From: Streptomyces sp. B21-083
GTDB lineage: Bacteria; Actinomycetota; Actinomycetes; Streptomycetales; Streptomycetaceae
Length of the DNA stretch: 64,000 nucleotides
Assembly: GCF_036898825.1 (NCBI RefSeq)
Contig: NZ_JARUND010000001.1
Span: 2,666,001-2,730,000 of the forward strand
Reading direction: 5' to 3'
In this document: piece by piece, positions 26,261 through 34,440 of the stretch
Layout: each line of letters opens with the position of its first letter
Numbering within the stretch: position 1 is the first letter of the stretch
Notes under the pieces: model-generated
What the model was told of the DNA's origin: nothing
Databases searched by the model: none
Seen by the model: the letters and a program-made list of their open reading frames with translations, nothing else
Position numbers and translations under genes: made by a program

Positions 26261-27233
26261 ATCCACTCCTCACTCCGAACCACCGCCCACGCCGGAAGCG
26301 ACGCAGGCCCACCACTCCCATAACGAGCGGGAGTTCCGCAGGGGTCGGGAGCGGGATCGATCCATACCGATCCGCGGAAGCCACCCTATGCGACGAGCCG
26401 AGGGCCGAGGCCGACCCACCCGGCACCGTGGAGAACGTGTTCGGCTCCTCCAGACGGGTCCAGTGGCCGAACGGCCAGGCGATGACCATGGCCCGGCCCA
26501 CGACGGAGGTCTCGGCCACGGTGCCGCTGTACGCCTCGGTGCGGTGGTAGCGGGAGTCGGCGGAGTTGGCCCGGTGGTCGCCCATGACGAACAGGCGCCC
26601 CTCGGGGACCTTCACCTCGAAGGTGAACGACGACGGCTTGTTGCCGGGGTGGATGTAGGTCGTCTCGTTGAGCGGCATGCCGTTGACCGTCACGCGGCCC
26701 TGGGAGTCGCAGCACTTGACGGTGTCGCCGCCGACGGCGACGACGCGTTTGATGAGGTCCTTCTCGTCGTCCGAGGGCAGCAGACCGATGAAGGTGAGAC
26801 CCTGCTTGAACTGCTTGACGACGATGGGGTCCTCGCCCTTCGCCGTGGTCGGCTCGTCGTCGAGCCAGCCGCCGGGGTCCTTGAAGACGACGACGTCACC
26901 GCGCTGGGGCTTGGAGCCGAACCAGGGGGTGAACTTGTCCACGAGGACACGGTCACCGATCTGGATCGTGTTCTCCATCGAGCCCGACGGGATGACGAAC
27001 GCCTGCACGAGGAACGTCTTCAGGACCAGCGCGATGAGCACCGCGACGCCCACCAGAAGGGGTATCTCCTTGACGGCCGAGCGCCGTCTGCGCGCCTTGA
27101 CCTTGCGCTGGAGCTTGCGCCGCTCGGCCCGGCCCGGCCTGGCGGCGGCACCGGACGCCCGGCGGGAGCCGGTGGGCAGCAGTTGCTCGGCAGCGGTGCT
27201 GGGCGCACCGCGCGGTTTACCGCGGTTACCCAT
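26151..27233 (-). CDS. sipX: Type I signal peptidase, second of four (SipX-like), long overlapping tail
   Basis: The 360-residue protein has a basic cytoplasmic N-terminus ('RKLQRKVKARRRRSAVKE'), a span, catalytic Ser in 'VIPSGSMENTI', Lys in 'LIKRVVAVGGDTV' and 'FVMGDHRANSADSRYH'. Its reading frame runs 110 bp into the next sip gene. This adds a Gly/Arg-rich tail of about 36 residues with no similarity to the catalytic domain. The start is ATG 27233 (GTG 27239 also possible), overlapping the first sip gene by 8 bp. Both overlaps point to translational coupling along the row. Confidence 0.88.
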   Translation of the reverse strand: MGNRGKPRGAPSTAAEQLLPTGSRRASGAAARPGRAERRKLQRKVKARRRRSAVKEIPLLVGVAVLIALVLKTFLVQAFVIPSGSMENTIQIGDRVLVDKFTPWFGSKPQRGDVVVFKDPGGWLDDEPTTAKGEDPIVVKQFKQGLTFIGLLPSDDEKDLIKRVVAVGGDTVKCCDSQGRVTVNGMPLNETTYIHPGNKPSSFTFEVKVPEGRLFVMGDHRANSADSRYHRTEAYSGTVAETSVVGRAMVIAWPFGHWTRLEEPNTFSTVPGGSASALGSSHRVASADRYGSIPLPTPAELPLVMGVVGLRRFRRGRWFGVRSGCGGFGGRRTVRTGRSRGTAPRGAGFTGRRGRRPRRE

Positions 27234-27966
27234 GGACACCGTCCGACGTGCCGACCGCGGTCGCCTCCGGGGCGGGCACGCGCGCGTACGAGCCGGGTCG
27301 GTCCAGGCGGGTCCAGTGCTCGCGGGGCCAGGCGATCCAGTCGGCCCGGCCGATCACCCTCCCGACGGGGACCATCCCACCGCCAGGGGAACCCAGGTGG
27401 TCCCGGGAGTCCCTGGAGTCGCTGCGGTGGTCCCCCAGGACGAAGAGGCCGCCCTCGGGCACCACGACGTCGAAGGACACCGTGGACGGGCTGTCACCGG
27501 GGTAAAGGAACGTCGACTCGTCGACCGACCGGCCGTTCACCTCGATTCTCCCCTCCTTGTCGCAGCAGACCACGTGGTCTCTCCCCACACCCACAACGCG
27601 CTTGATGTAGTCGGCGTGCCCGAAGTAGCCGGTTCCGTCGAACACGACGACGTCACCGCGCTGCGGCTCGGCACCGAAACGGTACGCGAACTTATTTACG
27701 AGAACGCGGTCCCCGATCCTCAATCCGCCCTCCATCGAGCGGCTGGGAATTTCGAACGGCTGGATGACGAACCTGCTGGAGAGGAGCAGAAAAAGCAGGC
27801 AGACCAGCAAAGTCAGGGTGATCCGTCCACCCGGGAGCCATTCGGCCGCCCAGGACACCAACGCAAAACGCGACCGGTCCTCCGGCCCCTCGGTGTCCGA
27901 GATCTTCTCGGATCGAGCAGGGCGGGAGGAGCGGTCGCGCTCCGTCTGCTGTGCTTGGGTGTTCAT
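27226..27966 (-). CDS. sipW: Type I signal peptidase, first of four (SipW-like)
   Basis: The 246-residue protein has a single N-terminal span, catalytic Ser in 'EIPSRSMEGGL', Lys in 'YIKRVVGVGRDHV', and 'FVLGDHRSDSRDSRDH'. Unlike the other three, it has no C-terminal membrane span, as reported for SipW of S. lividans. The usual GGD after the Lys box is changed to GRD, while the catalytic Ser/Lys pair remains. It opens the four-gene row downstream of rplS. Confidence 0.88.
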   Translation of the reverse strand: MNTQAQQTERDRSSRPARSEKISDTEGPEDRSRFALVSWAAEWLPGGRITLTLLVCLLFLLLSSRFVIQPFEIPSRSMEGGLRIGDRVLVNKFAYRFGAEPQRGDVVVFDGTGYFGHADYIKRVVGVGRDHVVCCDKEGRIEVNGRSVDESTFLYPGDSPSTVSFDVVVPEGGLFVLGDHRSDSRDSRDHLGSPGGGMVPVGRVIGRADWIAWPREHWTRLDRPGSYARVPAPEATAVGTSDGVHG

Positions 27967-28026
27967 CGGGGCAGGATGCTATCCGGCCTCGATGTGAGCC
28001 TTCTTTACATCGGGCTCGCCGACAGC

Positions 28027-28377
28027 TCAGTTGTCGCGCTTCTCCTTGATCTTCGCGGCCTTGCCGCGCAGCTCACGGAGGTAGTACAGCTTGGCGCGAC
28101 GCACGTCACCACGCGTGACCAGCTCGATCTTCTCGACGATCGGGGTGTGCACCGGGAAGGTGCGCTCGACGCCGACGGAGAACGAGACCTTGCGAACCGT
28201 GAAGGTCTCGCGGACACCGGCGCCCTGACGGCGGATGACTACGCCCTTGAACTGCTGCACACGGGAGCGGTTGCCCTCGATGACGCGGACGTGGACGTTG
28301 ACGGTGTCACCCGGGCGGAAGGCCGGGATGTCGCTGCGCAGCGACGCGGAGTCGACGGTATCGAGCAGGTGAGACAT
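28027..28377 (-). CDS. rplS: 50S ribosomal protein L19
   Basis: The 116-residue protein is the normal length for L19 ('[26 protein letters not shown]', '[13 protein letters not shown]'-like core, '[20 protein letters not shown]'). It sits at the 30S-50S interface. I start at ATG 28377 ('[16 protein letters not shown]'). It is the fifth gene of the rpsP-khpA-rimM-trmD-rplS cluster. A short 7-bp inverted repeat (GTTGATG/CATCAAC, 28393-28414) lies just upstream of the start and might influence translation. Confidence 0.96.
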   Translation of the reverse strand: MSHLLDTVDSASLRSDIPAFRPGDTVNVHVRVIEGNRSRVQQFKGVVIRRQGAGVRETFTVRKVSFSVGVERTFPVHTPIVEKIELVTRGDVRRAKLYYLRELRGKAAKIKEKRDN

Positions 28378-28510
28378 TTCGTCTGCTTTCTTCGTTGATG
28401 CCACAGGTCATCAACGGGAGCTTGATTTACGGAGGAATGCTGTCCGTGCCGGGGCGGGCGTCGTGTCCCCCCGTGGCAGGGGCGCACGCCGGACGACGCA
28501 CAACAGCGAC

Positions 28511-29332
28511 CTATTCTTCCACGCCCTCTGGCCTGCGCCAAAATCGGCCGTCGGCGGAAGGCTGCCACCCCATGATGGAGAGCGTCTCGCGGTCCTTCTT
28601 GTCGAAGACCGACGCGTCCGTCTGCTCGAGCAGGCCGGGCCGGTTGGCCGCCGTACGGCGCAGCGCCTCGTCCCGGCGCCAGCGCGCGATCTTTCCGTGG
28701 TGGCCGCTGAGCAGCACGTCCGGGATCTCCCGGCCGCGCCACTGGGGCGGCTTGGTGTAGACGGGCCCCTCCAGGAGGTTTGCCATGGCACCGGGCGCGA
28801 AGGAGTCGTCCTGGTGCGACTCGGCGTTGCCCAGGACCCCGGGCAGCAGCCGCGCGACGGCCTCCGTGATCACCAGGACGGCCGCCTCACCGCCGGCGAG
28901 AACGTAGTCGCCGATGGACACCTCGTACACGGGCATCCGGGTCGCGTACTCGTCGATGACGCGCCGGTCGATGCCCTCGTAGCGGGCGGGTGTGAAGACG
29001 AGCCACGGCCGCTCGGACAGTTCGACGGCGAGCGCCTGGGTGAAGGGGCGGCCACTGGGGGTGGGCACGACCAGCGCGGGCGTCCGCGAGCCGGTCTCGT
29101 ATCCGTCGGCCAGTACGTCGTCCAGCGCGTCGCCCCAGGGGTCGGTCTTCATGACCATTCCCGGGCCGCCGCCGTAAGGCGTGTCGTCGACCTTGTTGTG
29201 ACGGTCGTACGTCCAGTCCCGAAGATCATGCACGTGCACATTCAGCTGTCCACGCGCGCGTGCCTTGCCGACGAGCGAGACGTTCAGGGGTTCGAGGTAC
29301 TCCGGGAAGATCGTGACGACGTCGAGACGCAT
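28511..29332 (-). CDS. trmD: tRNA (guanine-37-N1)-methyltransferase
   Basis: The 273-residue SPOUT enzyme makes m1G37 and prevents +1 frameshifting. It has 'VVTIFPEYLEPLNVSLVGKA', 'DDTPYGGGPGMVMK', and the trefoil-knot segment 'RYEGIDRRVIDEY' followed by 'YEVSIGDYVLAGGEAAVLV'. The conserved catalytic Asp of the TrmD family is present in 'NAESHQDDSF'. The ATG shares one base with the rimM stop codon, so synthesis is coupled. Confidence 0.97.
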   Translation of the reverse strand: MRLDVVTIFPEYLEPLNVSLVGKARARGQLNVHVHDLRDWTYDRHNKVDDTPYGGGPGMVMKTDPWGDALDDVLADGYETGSRTPALVVPTPSGRPFTQALAVELSERPWLVFTPARYEGIDRRVIDEYATRMPVYEVSIGDYVLAGGEAAVLVITEAVARLLPGVLGNAESHQDDSFAPGAMANLLEGPVYTKPPQWRGREIPDVLLSGHHGKIARWRRDEALRRTAANRPGLLEQTDASVFDKKDRETLSIMGWQPSADGRFWRRPEGVEE

Positions 29333-29895
29333 CAGGCGTCGGCCCCCGAGGAGTCCTCGTCGTCCCGGGCGGACGCGATCTCTGCCCGGTCGTCGATCAG
29401 ACCCGGCGGCGGGTCGATGACCGCGCGCTGCTCCTCCAGGTCGATCTCCACCACGATCTCCTCGACGAACGGGATGTACACCTCGCTGCCGTCGGGTCGC
29501 TCCACGACGAACAGGTCCTGGGAGGGCAGGTGCGAGATCTCGGTGATGCGCCCGACCTCGGTGCCGTCCACCAGGACCACGTCCAGGTCCATCAGCTGGT
29601 GGTCGTAGTACTCGTCCTCGCCCTCGGGCATTTCCTCGGGGTCGACGTCGGCGATCAGCAGGGTGTTGCGCAGTGCCTCGGCGCCGGTCCGGTCGTGTAC
29701 GCCCGCGAAGCGCAGCAGGAGCCGGCCGCTGTGGACGCGGCCGGTCTCGATGGTCAGCGGGCCCGCCGAGGCCGGGTCGGTCGCCAGGACGGCGCCGGGC
29801 GGGAGCCGGAGCTCCGGCTCGTCGGTACGTACCTCGACGGTGACCTCGCCCTTGATGCCGTGGGCGCGGCCCACACGCGCGACTACGAGCTGCAC
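29332..29895 (-). CDS. rimM: 16S rRNA processing protein RimM
   Basis: The 187-residue protein has the RimM N-terminal beta-barrel ('[20 protein letters not shown]', '[18 protein letters not shown]') and a PRC-barrel half ('[15 protein letters not shown]', '[19 protein letters not shown]'). It binds S19 and aids 30S head maturation. An acidic tail of about 20 residues follows. It overlaps trmD by one base and is separated from khpA by about 105 bp containing a hairpin. Confidence 0.95.
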   Translation of the reverse strand: MQLVVARVGRAHGIKGEVTVEVRTDEPELRLPPGAVLATDPASAGPLTIETGRVHSGRLLLRFAGVHDRTGAEALRNTLLIADVDPEEMPEGEDEYYDHQLMDLDVVLVDGTEVGRITEISHLPSQDLFVVERPDGSEVYIPFVEEIVVEIDLEEQRAVIDPPPGLIDDRAEIASARDDEDSSGADA

Positions 29896-29945
29896 TTTCT
29901 GGAATCTCCTGTCGTGTGCCTACGGCATTACCGCGTAGACGACTT

Positions 29946-29982
29946 CGGGCCGGGGACGGCCCAAGTGGCCCTCCCCGGCCCG
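29946..29982 (-). terminator. Hairpin between khpA and rimM
   Basis: A 16-position stem (29946-29961 / 29967-29982, one C-C mismatch) closes a 5-nt loop within the khpA-rimM gap. It probably attenuates transcription from rpsP-khpA into rimM-trmD-rplS. Confidence 0.65.
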
Positions 29983-30001
29983 AGCCGGTGCTGCATGGTG
30001 A

Positions 30002-30241
30002 TCAGCGAACCTGATCCACGTCGACGAGGTCGACACGGACACCACGTCCGCCGATGGCACCCACGACGGTGCGCAGGGCACGTGCGGTGCGGCCGTTGCG
30101 GCCGATCACCTTCCCGAGGTCGTCGGGGTGAACCCTGACCTCCAGAACGCGCCCGCGACGCAGGTCACGCGAGGCGACCTGCACTTCGTCGGGGTTGTCG
30201 ACGATGCCCTTCACGAGGTGCTCGAGAGCCTCCTCGAGCAT
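30002..30241 (-). CDS. khpA: KH-domain RNA-binding protein KhpA
   Basis: The 79-residue protein is a single type II KH domain with the RNA-binding GxxG loop in 'GKVIGRNGRTARALRTVVGA'. KhpA binds many RNAs and pairs with KhpB (Jag) in other Gram-positives. It sits immediately after rpsP (2-bp gap), as in most actinobacteria. Confidence 0.94.
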   Translation of the reverse strand: MLEEALEHLVKGIVDNPDEVQVASRDLRRGRVLEVRVHPDDLGKVIGRNGRTARALRTVVGAIGGRGVRVDLVDVDQVR

Positions 30242-30243
30242 GC

Positions 30244-30672
30244 TCAGGCCTCGGTCGGCGCAGCCGCAGAGGAGTCGGCCGCGGCCTCGTCCTTCTTCTC
30301 GGCCTTCTTCTTCTGGGTGATGGCCTCACCCTTGCCCTCGTTGTCGCCGCCCAGGGCCTCGAACAACGGACGCGCGGGCTTCGGAGCGGCCACGAGCAGC
30401 GGAGCCGGGGCGGGCAGACCCTTGAACTTCTGCCAGTCGCCGGTCAGCTTGAGGATGGCGAGAACCGGCTCGGTCGGCTGCGCGCCGACACCCAGCCAGT
30501 ACTGCGCACGCTCGGTGTCGACCTCGATGCGCGAGGGGTTCTGCACCGGGTGGTACAGGCCGATCTCCTCGATGGCCCGGCCGTCACGGCGGGTACGGGA
30601 GTCGGCGACGACGATGCGGTAGTGAGGCGAACGGATCTTGCCCAGACGCTTCAGCTTGATCTTGACTGCCAC
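30244..30672 (-). CDS. rpsP: 30S ribosomal protein S16
   Basis: The 142-residue protein starts at GTG 30672 ('[20 protein letters not shown]'), with AGGAG 11 nt upstream. It carries the full S16 core ('[23 protein letters not shown]') and an actinobacterial Ala/Lys-rich tail of about 50 residues. It heads the rpsP-khpA-rimM-trmD-rplS cluster. S16 is needed for 30S assembly. Confidence 0.95.
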   Translation of the reverse strand: MAVKIKLKRLGKIRSPHYRIVVADSRTRRDGRAIEEIGLYHPVQNPSRIEVDTERAQYWLGVGAQPTEPVLAILKLTGDWQKFKGLPAPAPLLVAAPKPARPLFEALGGDNEGKGEAITQKKKAEKKDEAAADSSAAAPTEA

Positions 30673-30981
30673 GGGAGTGGGTTCTCCTGAATTGGACGTG
30701 GTTGGGCACGGCGAGATTGCCGCGTGGGGTTGCGGTACCCGAGTGCCCGATGGACGCGTCAGCCGGAGGCGAGAGGGTTCCTGTGCGGCTGTCGAGTACA
30801 GCTGGCCATTCTGCCATACCCTGCGGGCCGCGCCGAACCCGGGCGCTGCTTCGCCACGCCTGTATGGGCACCCGGCGTTCCGGGTGCCCATACAGGCGCC
30901 TGCACGCGGCCCGCGCACTCCCCCACGTGTTCATCCGGCACCCACGAGATGCCGGGCTCGATCACGCGACGGGGCAAAGCC
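30673..30981. other. Intergenic region upstream of rpsP
   Basis: 309 bases between the SprT-like gene and rpsP. It holds the strong 18-bp-stem terminator listed separately and must hold the rpsP promoter in the 180 bp next to the gene. I see no convincing promoter hexamers and no small gene. Confidence 0.6.
30858..30897. terminator. Very strong terminator after the SprT-like gene
   Basis: An 18-bp perfect inverted repeat (30858-30875 / 30880-30897) with a 4-nt loop CGTT. It lies 85 bp beyond the SprT-like gene stop and shields the rpsP promoter region. Confidence 0.88.
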
Positions 30982-31584
30982 TCAGGCGGCGCCCGCACCC
31001 ACGATCTCGGGGATGCGGAACGGCTTGCCGCAACCGCCGCACACGATCGGAGCCTGCGCCAGCACCGAGGGGACGACGCGCACGTTGCGACCGCAGTCAC
31101 AGACGGCCTTCACGCGCACCCCTCCCCCGGAGGAACCGTGGCGGGCGGCCGGACCGCGGAAGGTGCGGGTGGTGTCGGAGGTGGTGGCGACCGTATGTGC
31201 CTTCAGGGCGCGCTGCAGCCGCTCCATGGTGGGCCGGTAGCGGCGCTTGGCCTCGGGGTTGAGCGTGACCAGCGAGAAACCGCTGCTGGGATGCGGTTCC
31301 TCCGGGTGGTCCAGGCCCAGCTCCTCTGCGATCGCGAGGAATCTACGGTTGTGGTATCGGCCGGCCCGGGAGGTGTCGCGGACTCCGCGGGCGGCGGCGA
31401 TGCCATGGACTGCCTCATGCAGCAGTCGCTCGAAGGAGAGCGCGTGCCCGCAGGCGGACGACGACTCTCCGATCAGGGACTCGGGCGCGGCAAGATCGGG
31501 CAGCTCGGGGTGGTACCGCTGAATGTCGGCCCACGCCTGCGCCAGCTCTGCGGCGAGAACAGGTGGTGTCTGTGTCGTGCTCAC
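30982..31584 (-). CDS. SprT-like zinc metalloprotease-fold protein
   Basis: This is a protein of about 200 residues. The zinc-protease motif HExxH is in 'LLHEAVHGIAAARG', followed by 'GRYHNRRFLAIAEELGL' as in SprT/Spartan proteins. A C-terminal zinc ribbon has cysteines in 'CDCGRNVRV' and 'VCGGCGKPF'. Spartan proteins cut DNA-protein crosslinks; bacterial SprT roles are not settled. I start at GTG 31584 ('VSTTQTPPVLAAEL'); a GTG at 31647 is also in frame. No good ribosome-binding site precedes either. It stands alone with a strong terminator behind it. Confidence 0.83.
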   Translation of the reverse strand: MSTTQTPPVLAAELAQAWADIQRYHPELPDLAAPESLIGESSSACGHALSFERLLHEAVHGIAAARGVRDTSRAGRYHNRRFLAIAEELGLDHPEEPHPSSGFSLVTLNPEAKRRYRPTMERLQRALKAHTVATTSDTTRTFRGPAARHGSSGGGVRVKAVCDCGRNVRVVPSVLAQAPIVCGGCGKPFRIPEIVGAGAA

Positions 31585-31835
31585 GTAATGACAACGAGCC
31601 TGAGTGCCGCTGTGTTCCGATTCCGGGCCATCCCAAATAATTTGCACGTACCCGTCAGTTGCCGCTGATGCGTCCTGACGAGGGCGGGTGCGCTGATCTG
31701 CGGAGAAGCCTCACAGCTCATACCAAGCCGGTGCGTAGCCCCACGTACGACCCGGCGCGTAGACGTCGTCCGCACGCCGGGGTACCTGTGGTCGGCCGTT
31801 GCGCAAGGGGCGTTTCGGTCGCTCTCGCCCCAGCC

Positions 31836-33251
31836 TCAGTAGGTGCGGGCGACGATGGCGACGTTACCGGGTGCGTCATCCGCGTCGGGGACCGACCCGT
31901 CCGCCGCGACCAGACACCGTACGGTCACCCCGTGCTCGCCGAGCCCTGCTTCGCCCTCCTCACCGAGTACCGCCCAGGGGATGCGCGCCCAGCCGCCGGC
32001 GGTCGCCGCCTCGACGGCCTCCCCGATCGAGGACACCTCCGAGGTACGGGCCTGACGCCGCTCCCGCGACTGGGCCAGCAGCAGCGCCTGGTCCTCTTCG
32101 AGGACGGTGGGCAGCAGCCGTACGAGCGTGTCGGGGTCCACCGGCTCCCTGCCGCCCGGGATGCGGCGGGCGAGCATCACCGTGCCGTTCTCCAGGTCGC
32201 GGGGGCCGACCTCGACGCGTACGGGCACGCCCTTGAGCTCCCAGTCGACGGCGCGGCGGCCGAAGGGCACATCTGTGCGGTCGTCCACGTGTACGCGTAC
32301 ACCCGCCGCCTTCAGCCGGTCACCGATCTCACGGACCTTGGCCAGAACCGCTTCGTCACCCTTGATCGCGAGGACCACGGCCTGGATCGCGGCGAGGCGC
32401 GGCGGGACCCGCAGGCCATTGTCGTCGCCGTGTGCCATCACCAGGGCGCCGATCATGCGGGTCGTCGAACCCCAGGACGTCTGCCAGACGAGCTCCCGCC
32501 TGCCTTCCTTCGACAGATAGCTGGTGTTGAACGCCTTGGCGAAGTTCTGGCCCAGCTCGTGGCTGGTGGCCATCTGGATGGCCTTGCCGTCGCCCATCAT
32601 GCCTTCGAGCGTGAGGGTGTTGATGGCACCCGCGAAGCGCTCCTTGACCGTCTTGCGGCCGGGAACGGTGTCCATCGCCAGAACGTTCACCATGAAGTCC
32701 TCGTAGACCTCGCGGTGGATGTGCGCGGCGAAGTCACGTGCGTCGTCGTGGGTGGCGTGCGCGGTGTGGCCTTCCTGCCACAGGAACTCCGACGTGCGGA
32801 GGAAGAGCCGCGGGCGCAGCTCCCAACGCACCACGTTCGCCCACTGATTGATCAGCAGGGGCAGATCGCGGTAGCTCTGCACCCACTTCGAGAAGTAGTC
32901 GTTGATGATCATCTCGGAGGTGGGACGCACCACCGCGGGCTCTTCGAGTTCCTTGCCGCCGCCGTGCGTGACCACGGCCAGCTCCGGCGCGAAGCCCTCG
33001 ACGTGCTCGGCCTCCCTGACGAAGTACGACTGCGGGATCAGCAGGGGGAAGTAGGCGTTCTGCGCGCCCGTCTCCTTGATCCGCGTGTCCATCTCGGCCT
33101 GCATCCGCTCCCACAGCCCGTACCCGTACGGTCGGATGACCATGGTGCCCCGCACCGGACCGTTGTCGGCCAACTCGGCCTTGCCGACCAGATCCTGGTA
33201 CCAGCGAGGGAAGTCAATTGCCTGCGGCGTGAGTACGGGGGCCTTTGCCAT
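31836..33251 (-). CDS. proS: Prolyl-tRNA synthetase, eukaryote/archaeal type
   Basis: The 471-residue class II synthetase charges tRNA-Pro. It belongs to the compact archaeal/eukaryotic-like form: no editing insertion, class II motif 2 in 'ANVVRWELRPRLFLRTSEF', the class-defining 'GHTAHATHDDA' loop, and a terminal 'RTY' with C-terminal Tyr typical of this form. The anticodon domain contains 'VDDRTDVPFGRRAVDWELKGVPVRVEVGPRDL'-type sequence. Bacterial-type ProRS of about 565 residues is usually encoded elsewhere in streptomycetes, so this may be a second enzyme. No T-box leader is visible. It is divergent from a methyltransferase gene. Confidence 0.92.
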   Translation of the reverse strand: MAKAPVLTPQAIDFPRWYQDLVGKAELADNGPVRGTMVIRPYGYGLWERMQAEMDTRIKETGAQNAYFPLLIPQSYFVREAEHVEGFAPELAVVTHGGGKELEEPAVVRPTSEMIINDYFSKWVQSYRDLPLLINQWANVVRWELRPRLFLRTSEFLWQEGHTAHATHDDARDFAAHIHREVYEDFMVNVLAMDTVPGRKTVKERFAGAINTLTLEGMMGDGKAIQMATSHELGQNFAKAFNTSYLSKEGRRELVWQTSWGSTTRMIGALVMAHGDDNGLRVPPRLAAIQAVVLAIKGDEAVLAKVREIGDRLKAAGVRVHVDDRTDVPFGRRAVDWELKGVPVRVEVGPRDLENGTVMLARRIPGGREPVDPDTLVRLLPTVLEEDQALLLAQSRERRQARTSEVSSIGEAVEAATAGGWARIPWAVLGEEGEAGLGEHGVTVRCLVAADGSVPDADDAPGNVAIVARTY

Positions 33252-33451
33252 GGCGCGATGCTACGGGCCCACGCTGCCGGCATGTGAATTTTTTTCGTGA
33301 GCACACCGAGCACACAACCTCGGCCCGACAACCCCTGGACGGCGGGTCGAGGGCGGAGTTACCTGGCATACGGGGGAAGTGCGATCGCGCACTGCACGGG
33401 GGCCACCACATCGGAAACAGCGGCAACTCTCGTTGGATTGGGGCGCTTTCG

Positions 33452-34300
33452 ATGACACCTACGCTCGTGCGACAGCACCTGCCTCACACGGGTCCGGCGA
33501 CCCGCGTGGACCTGTGCACACGCGCGCGTGACTGGTCGGAGATCCAGGAGCGCATGTTCGTACCGCTCTATGAGGCCGTCTACGAGCGGCTGGAAGTGGG
33601 CAGCGGCACCCGAATGCTCGGCCTCGGCTGCGGCGCGGGCCTGGCCCTGTTGATGGCGGCGTCAAGAGGTGCCGCCGTCACCGGTGTCGAGGCATCGTCA
33701 CCGCAGCGGCTGAGCCTCGCGCGGGAGCGTTTACTGCCCGAACCGGCGCTCACGCGCGCGCGTGCCCACAGGAGGCTCGCGGCGAGCCTCCCTGAGGAGA
33801 CGGACTCGCCTCCCTACACCCTGGTGACCGCGTTCGAGCCGATCGGCTGTCGGGCGGGCGACTCCGAGGGACTCGGCGAGACGCTCGCGGCAGCCGTGCC
33901 GTCGGTCGGGCGAGGGGCGCCGGTGGTCCTGGTGGGCTGGGGTCCGCCGGAGCGCTGCGCCACGTCGGCCGTACTGCGGGTCGCGGCCCGGCTCGCCGAT
34001 CCGCTGCGCGTCACGGGCAGTTGGCGCCCCGCGCTCCGCGACGACCTGGAGGAGGTCGCCCAGCGGGCCGGCCTGCGCCCGGGCGGCTCGGGGCGGGTGG
34101 CTTGCCCGTTCGGGTACGCGAACCTGGGCAGCGCGGTACGAGGGCTGCTGTCGACGGGGCTGTTCGACGCGGCGATCACGGCGACCGGCCAGGAGCAGGT
34201 GGACAAGGAGCTGGCGGAGGCGCTGCATCCGCATCAGCGGCGGGACGGGACGATCTGGATGCCGAACGTCTTCCGGTACCTCATCGCGCTGACGGCGTGA
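33452..34300 (+). CDS. SAM-dependent methyltransferase-like protein
   Basis: The 282-residue protein has the class I SAM-binding motif in 'RMLGLGCGAGLALLMAASRG' and motif II-like 'AAVTGVEAS'. The rest resembles the ubiE/small-molecule methyltransferases. The substrate is unknown. The start ATG 33452 is preceded by GGGGCG only. It is divergent from proS with a 200-bp shared upstream region, and convergent with ffh across a terminator. I recognise it as a conserved streptomycete gene next to ffh but know no function. Confidence 0.78.
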   Translation: MTPTLVRQHLPHTGPATRVDLCTRARDWSEIQERMFVPLYEAVYERLEVGSGTRMLGLGCGAGLALLMAASRGAAVTGVEASSPQRLSLARERLLPEPALTRARAHRRLAASLPEETDSPPYTLVTAFEPIGCRAGDSEGLGETLAAAVPSVGRGAPVVLVGWGPPERCATSAVLRVAARLADPLRVTGSWRPALRDDLEEVAQRAGLRPGGSGRVACPFGYANLGSAVRGLLSTGLFDAAITATGQEQVDKELAEALHPHQRRDGTIWMPNVFRYLIALTA

Positions 34301-34333
34301 GATCCCCCTGAGAACTCTGCCCGGGCACACGTG

Positions 34334-34361
34334 AGGGCGCCCCTACGGCGAGGGGCGCCCT
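34334..34361. terminator. Bidirectional terminator between the methyltransferase gene and ffh
   Basis: An 11-bp perfect stem (34334-34344 / 34351-34361, AGGGCGCCCCT arms) with a 6-nt loop lies between convergent genes. Confidence 0.82.
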
Positions 34362-34400
34362 GAACGACGTAACACCAACCAGCCGTCTCGAATCAGCCGA

Positions 34401-34430
34401 TCAACGGCTCAACGGCTCAACGGCTCAACC
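34401..34430. repeat. TCAACGGC octamer tandem repeat downstream of ffh
   Basis: Three exact copies of TCAACGGC and a partial fourth (TCAACC) lie just beyond the ffh stop codon, outside any gene. Confidence 0.9.
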
Positions 34431-34440
34431 GATCGCCTTC

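Noticed and set aside
28378..28510. Possible ribosomal-protein leader structure between trmD and rplS
   Set aside because: Only a 7-bp repeat and imperfect GC-rich pairing are visible, not enough for a defined autoregulatory leader.
33252..33451. Possible T-box leader before proS
   Set aside because: I looked for the conserved T-box bulge and a specifier stem and found neither.
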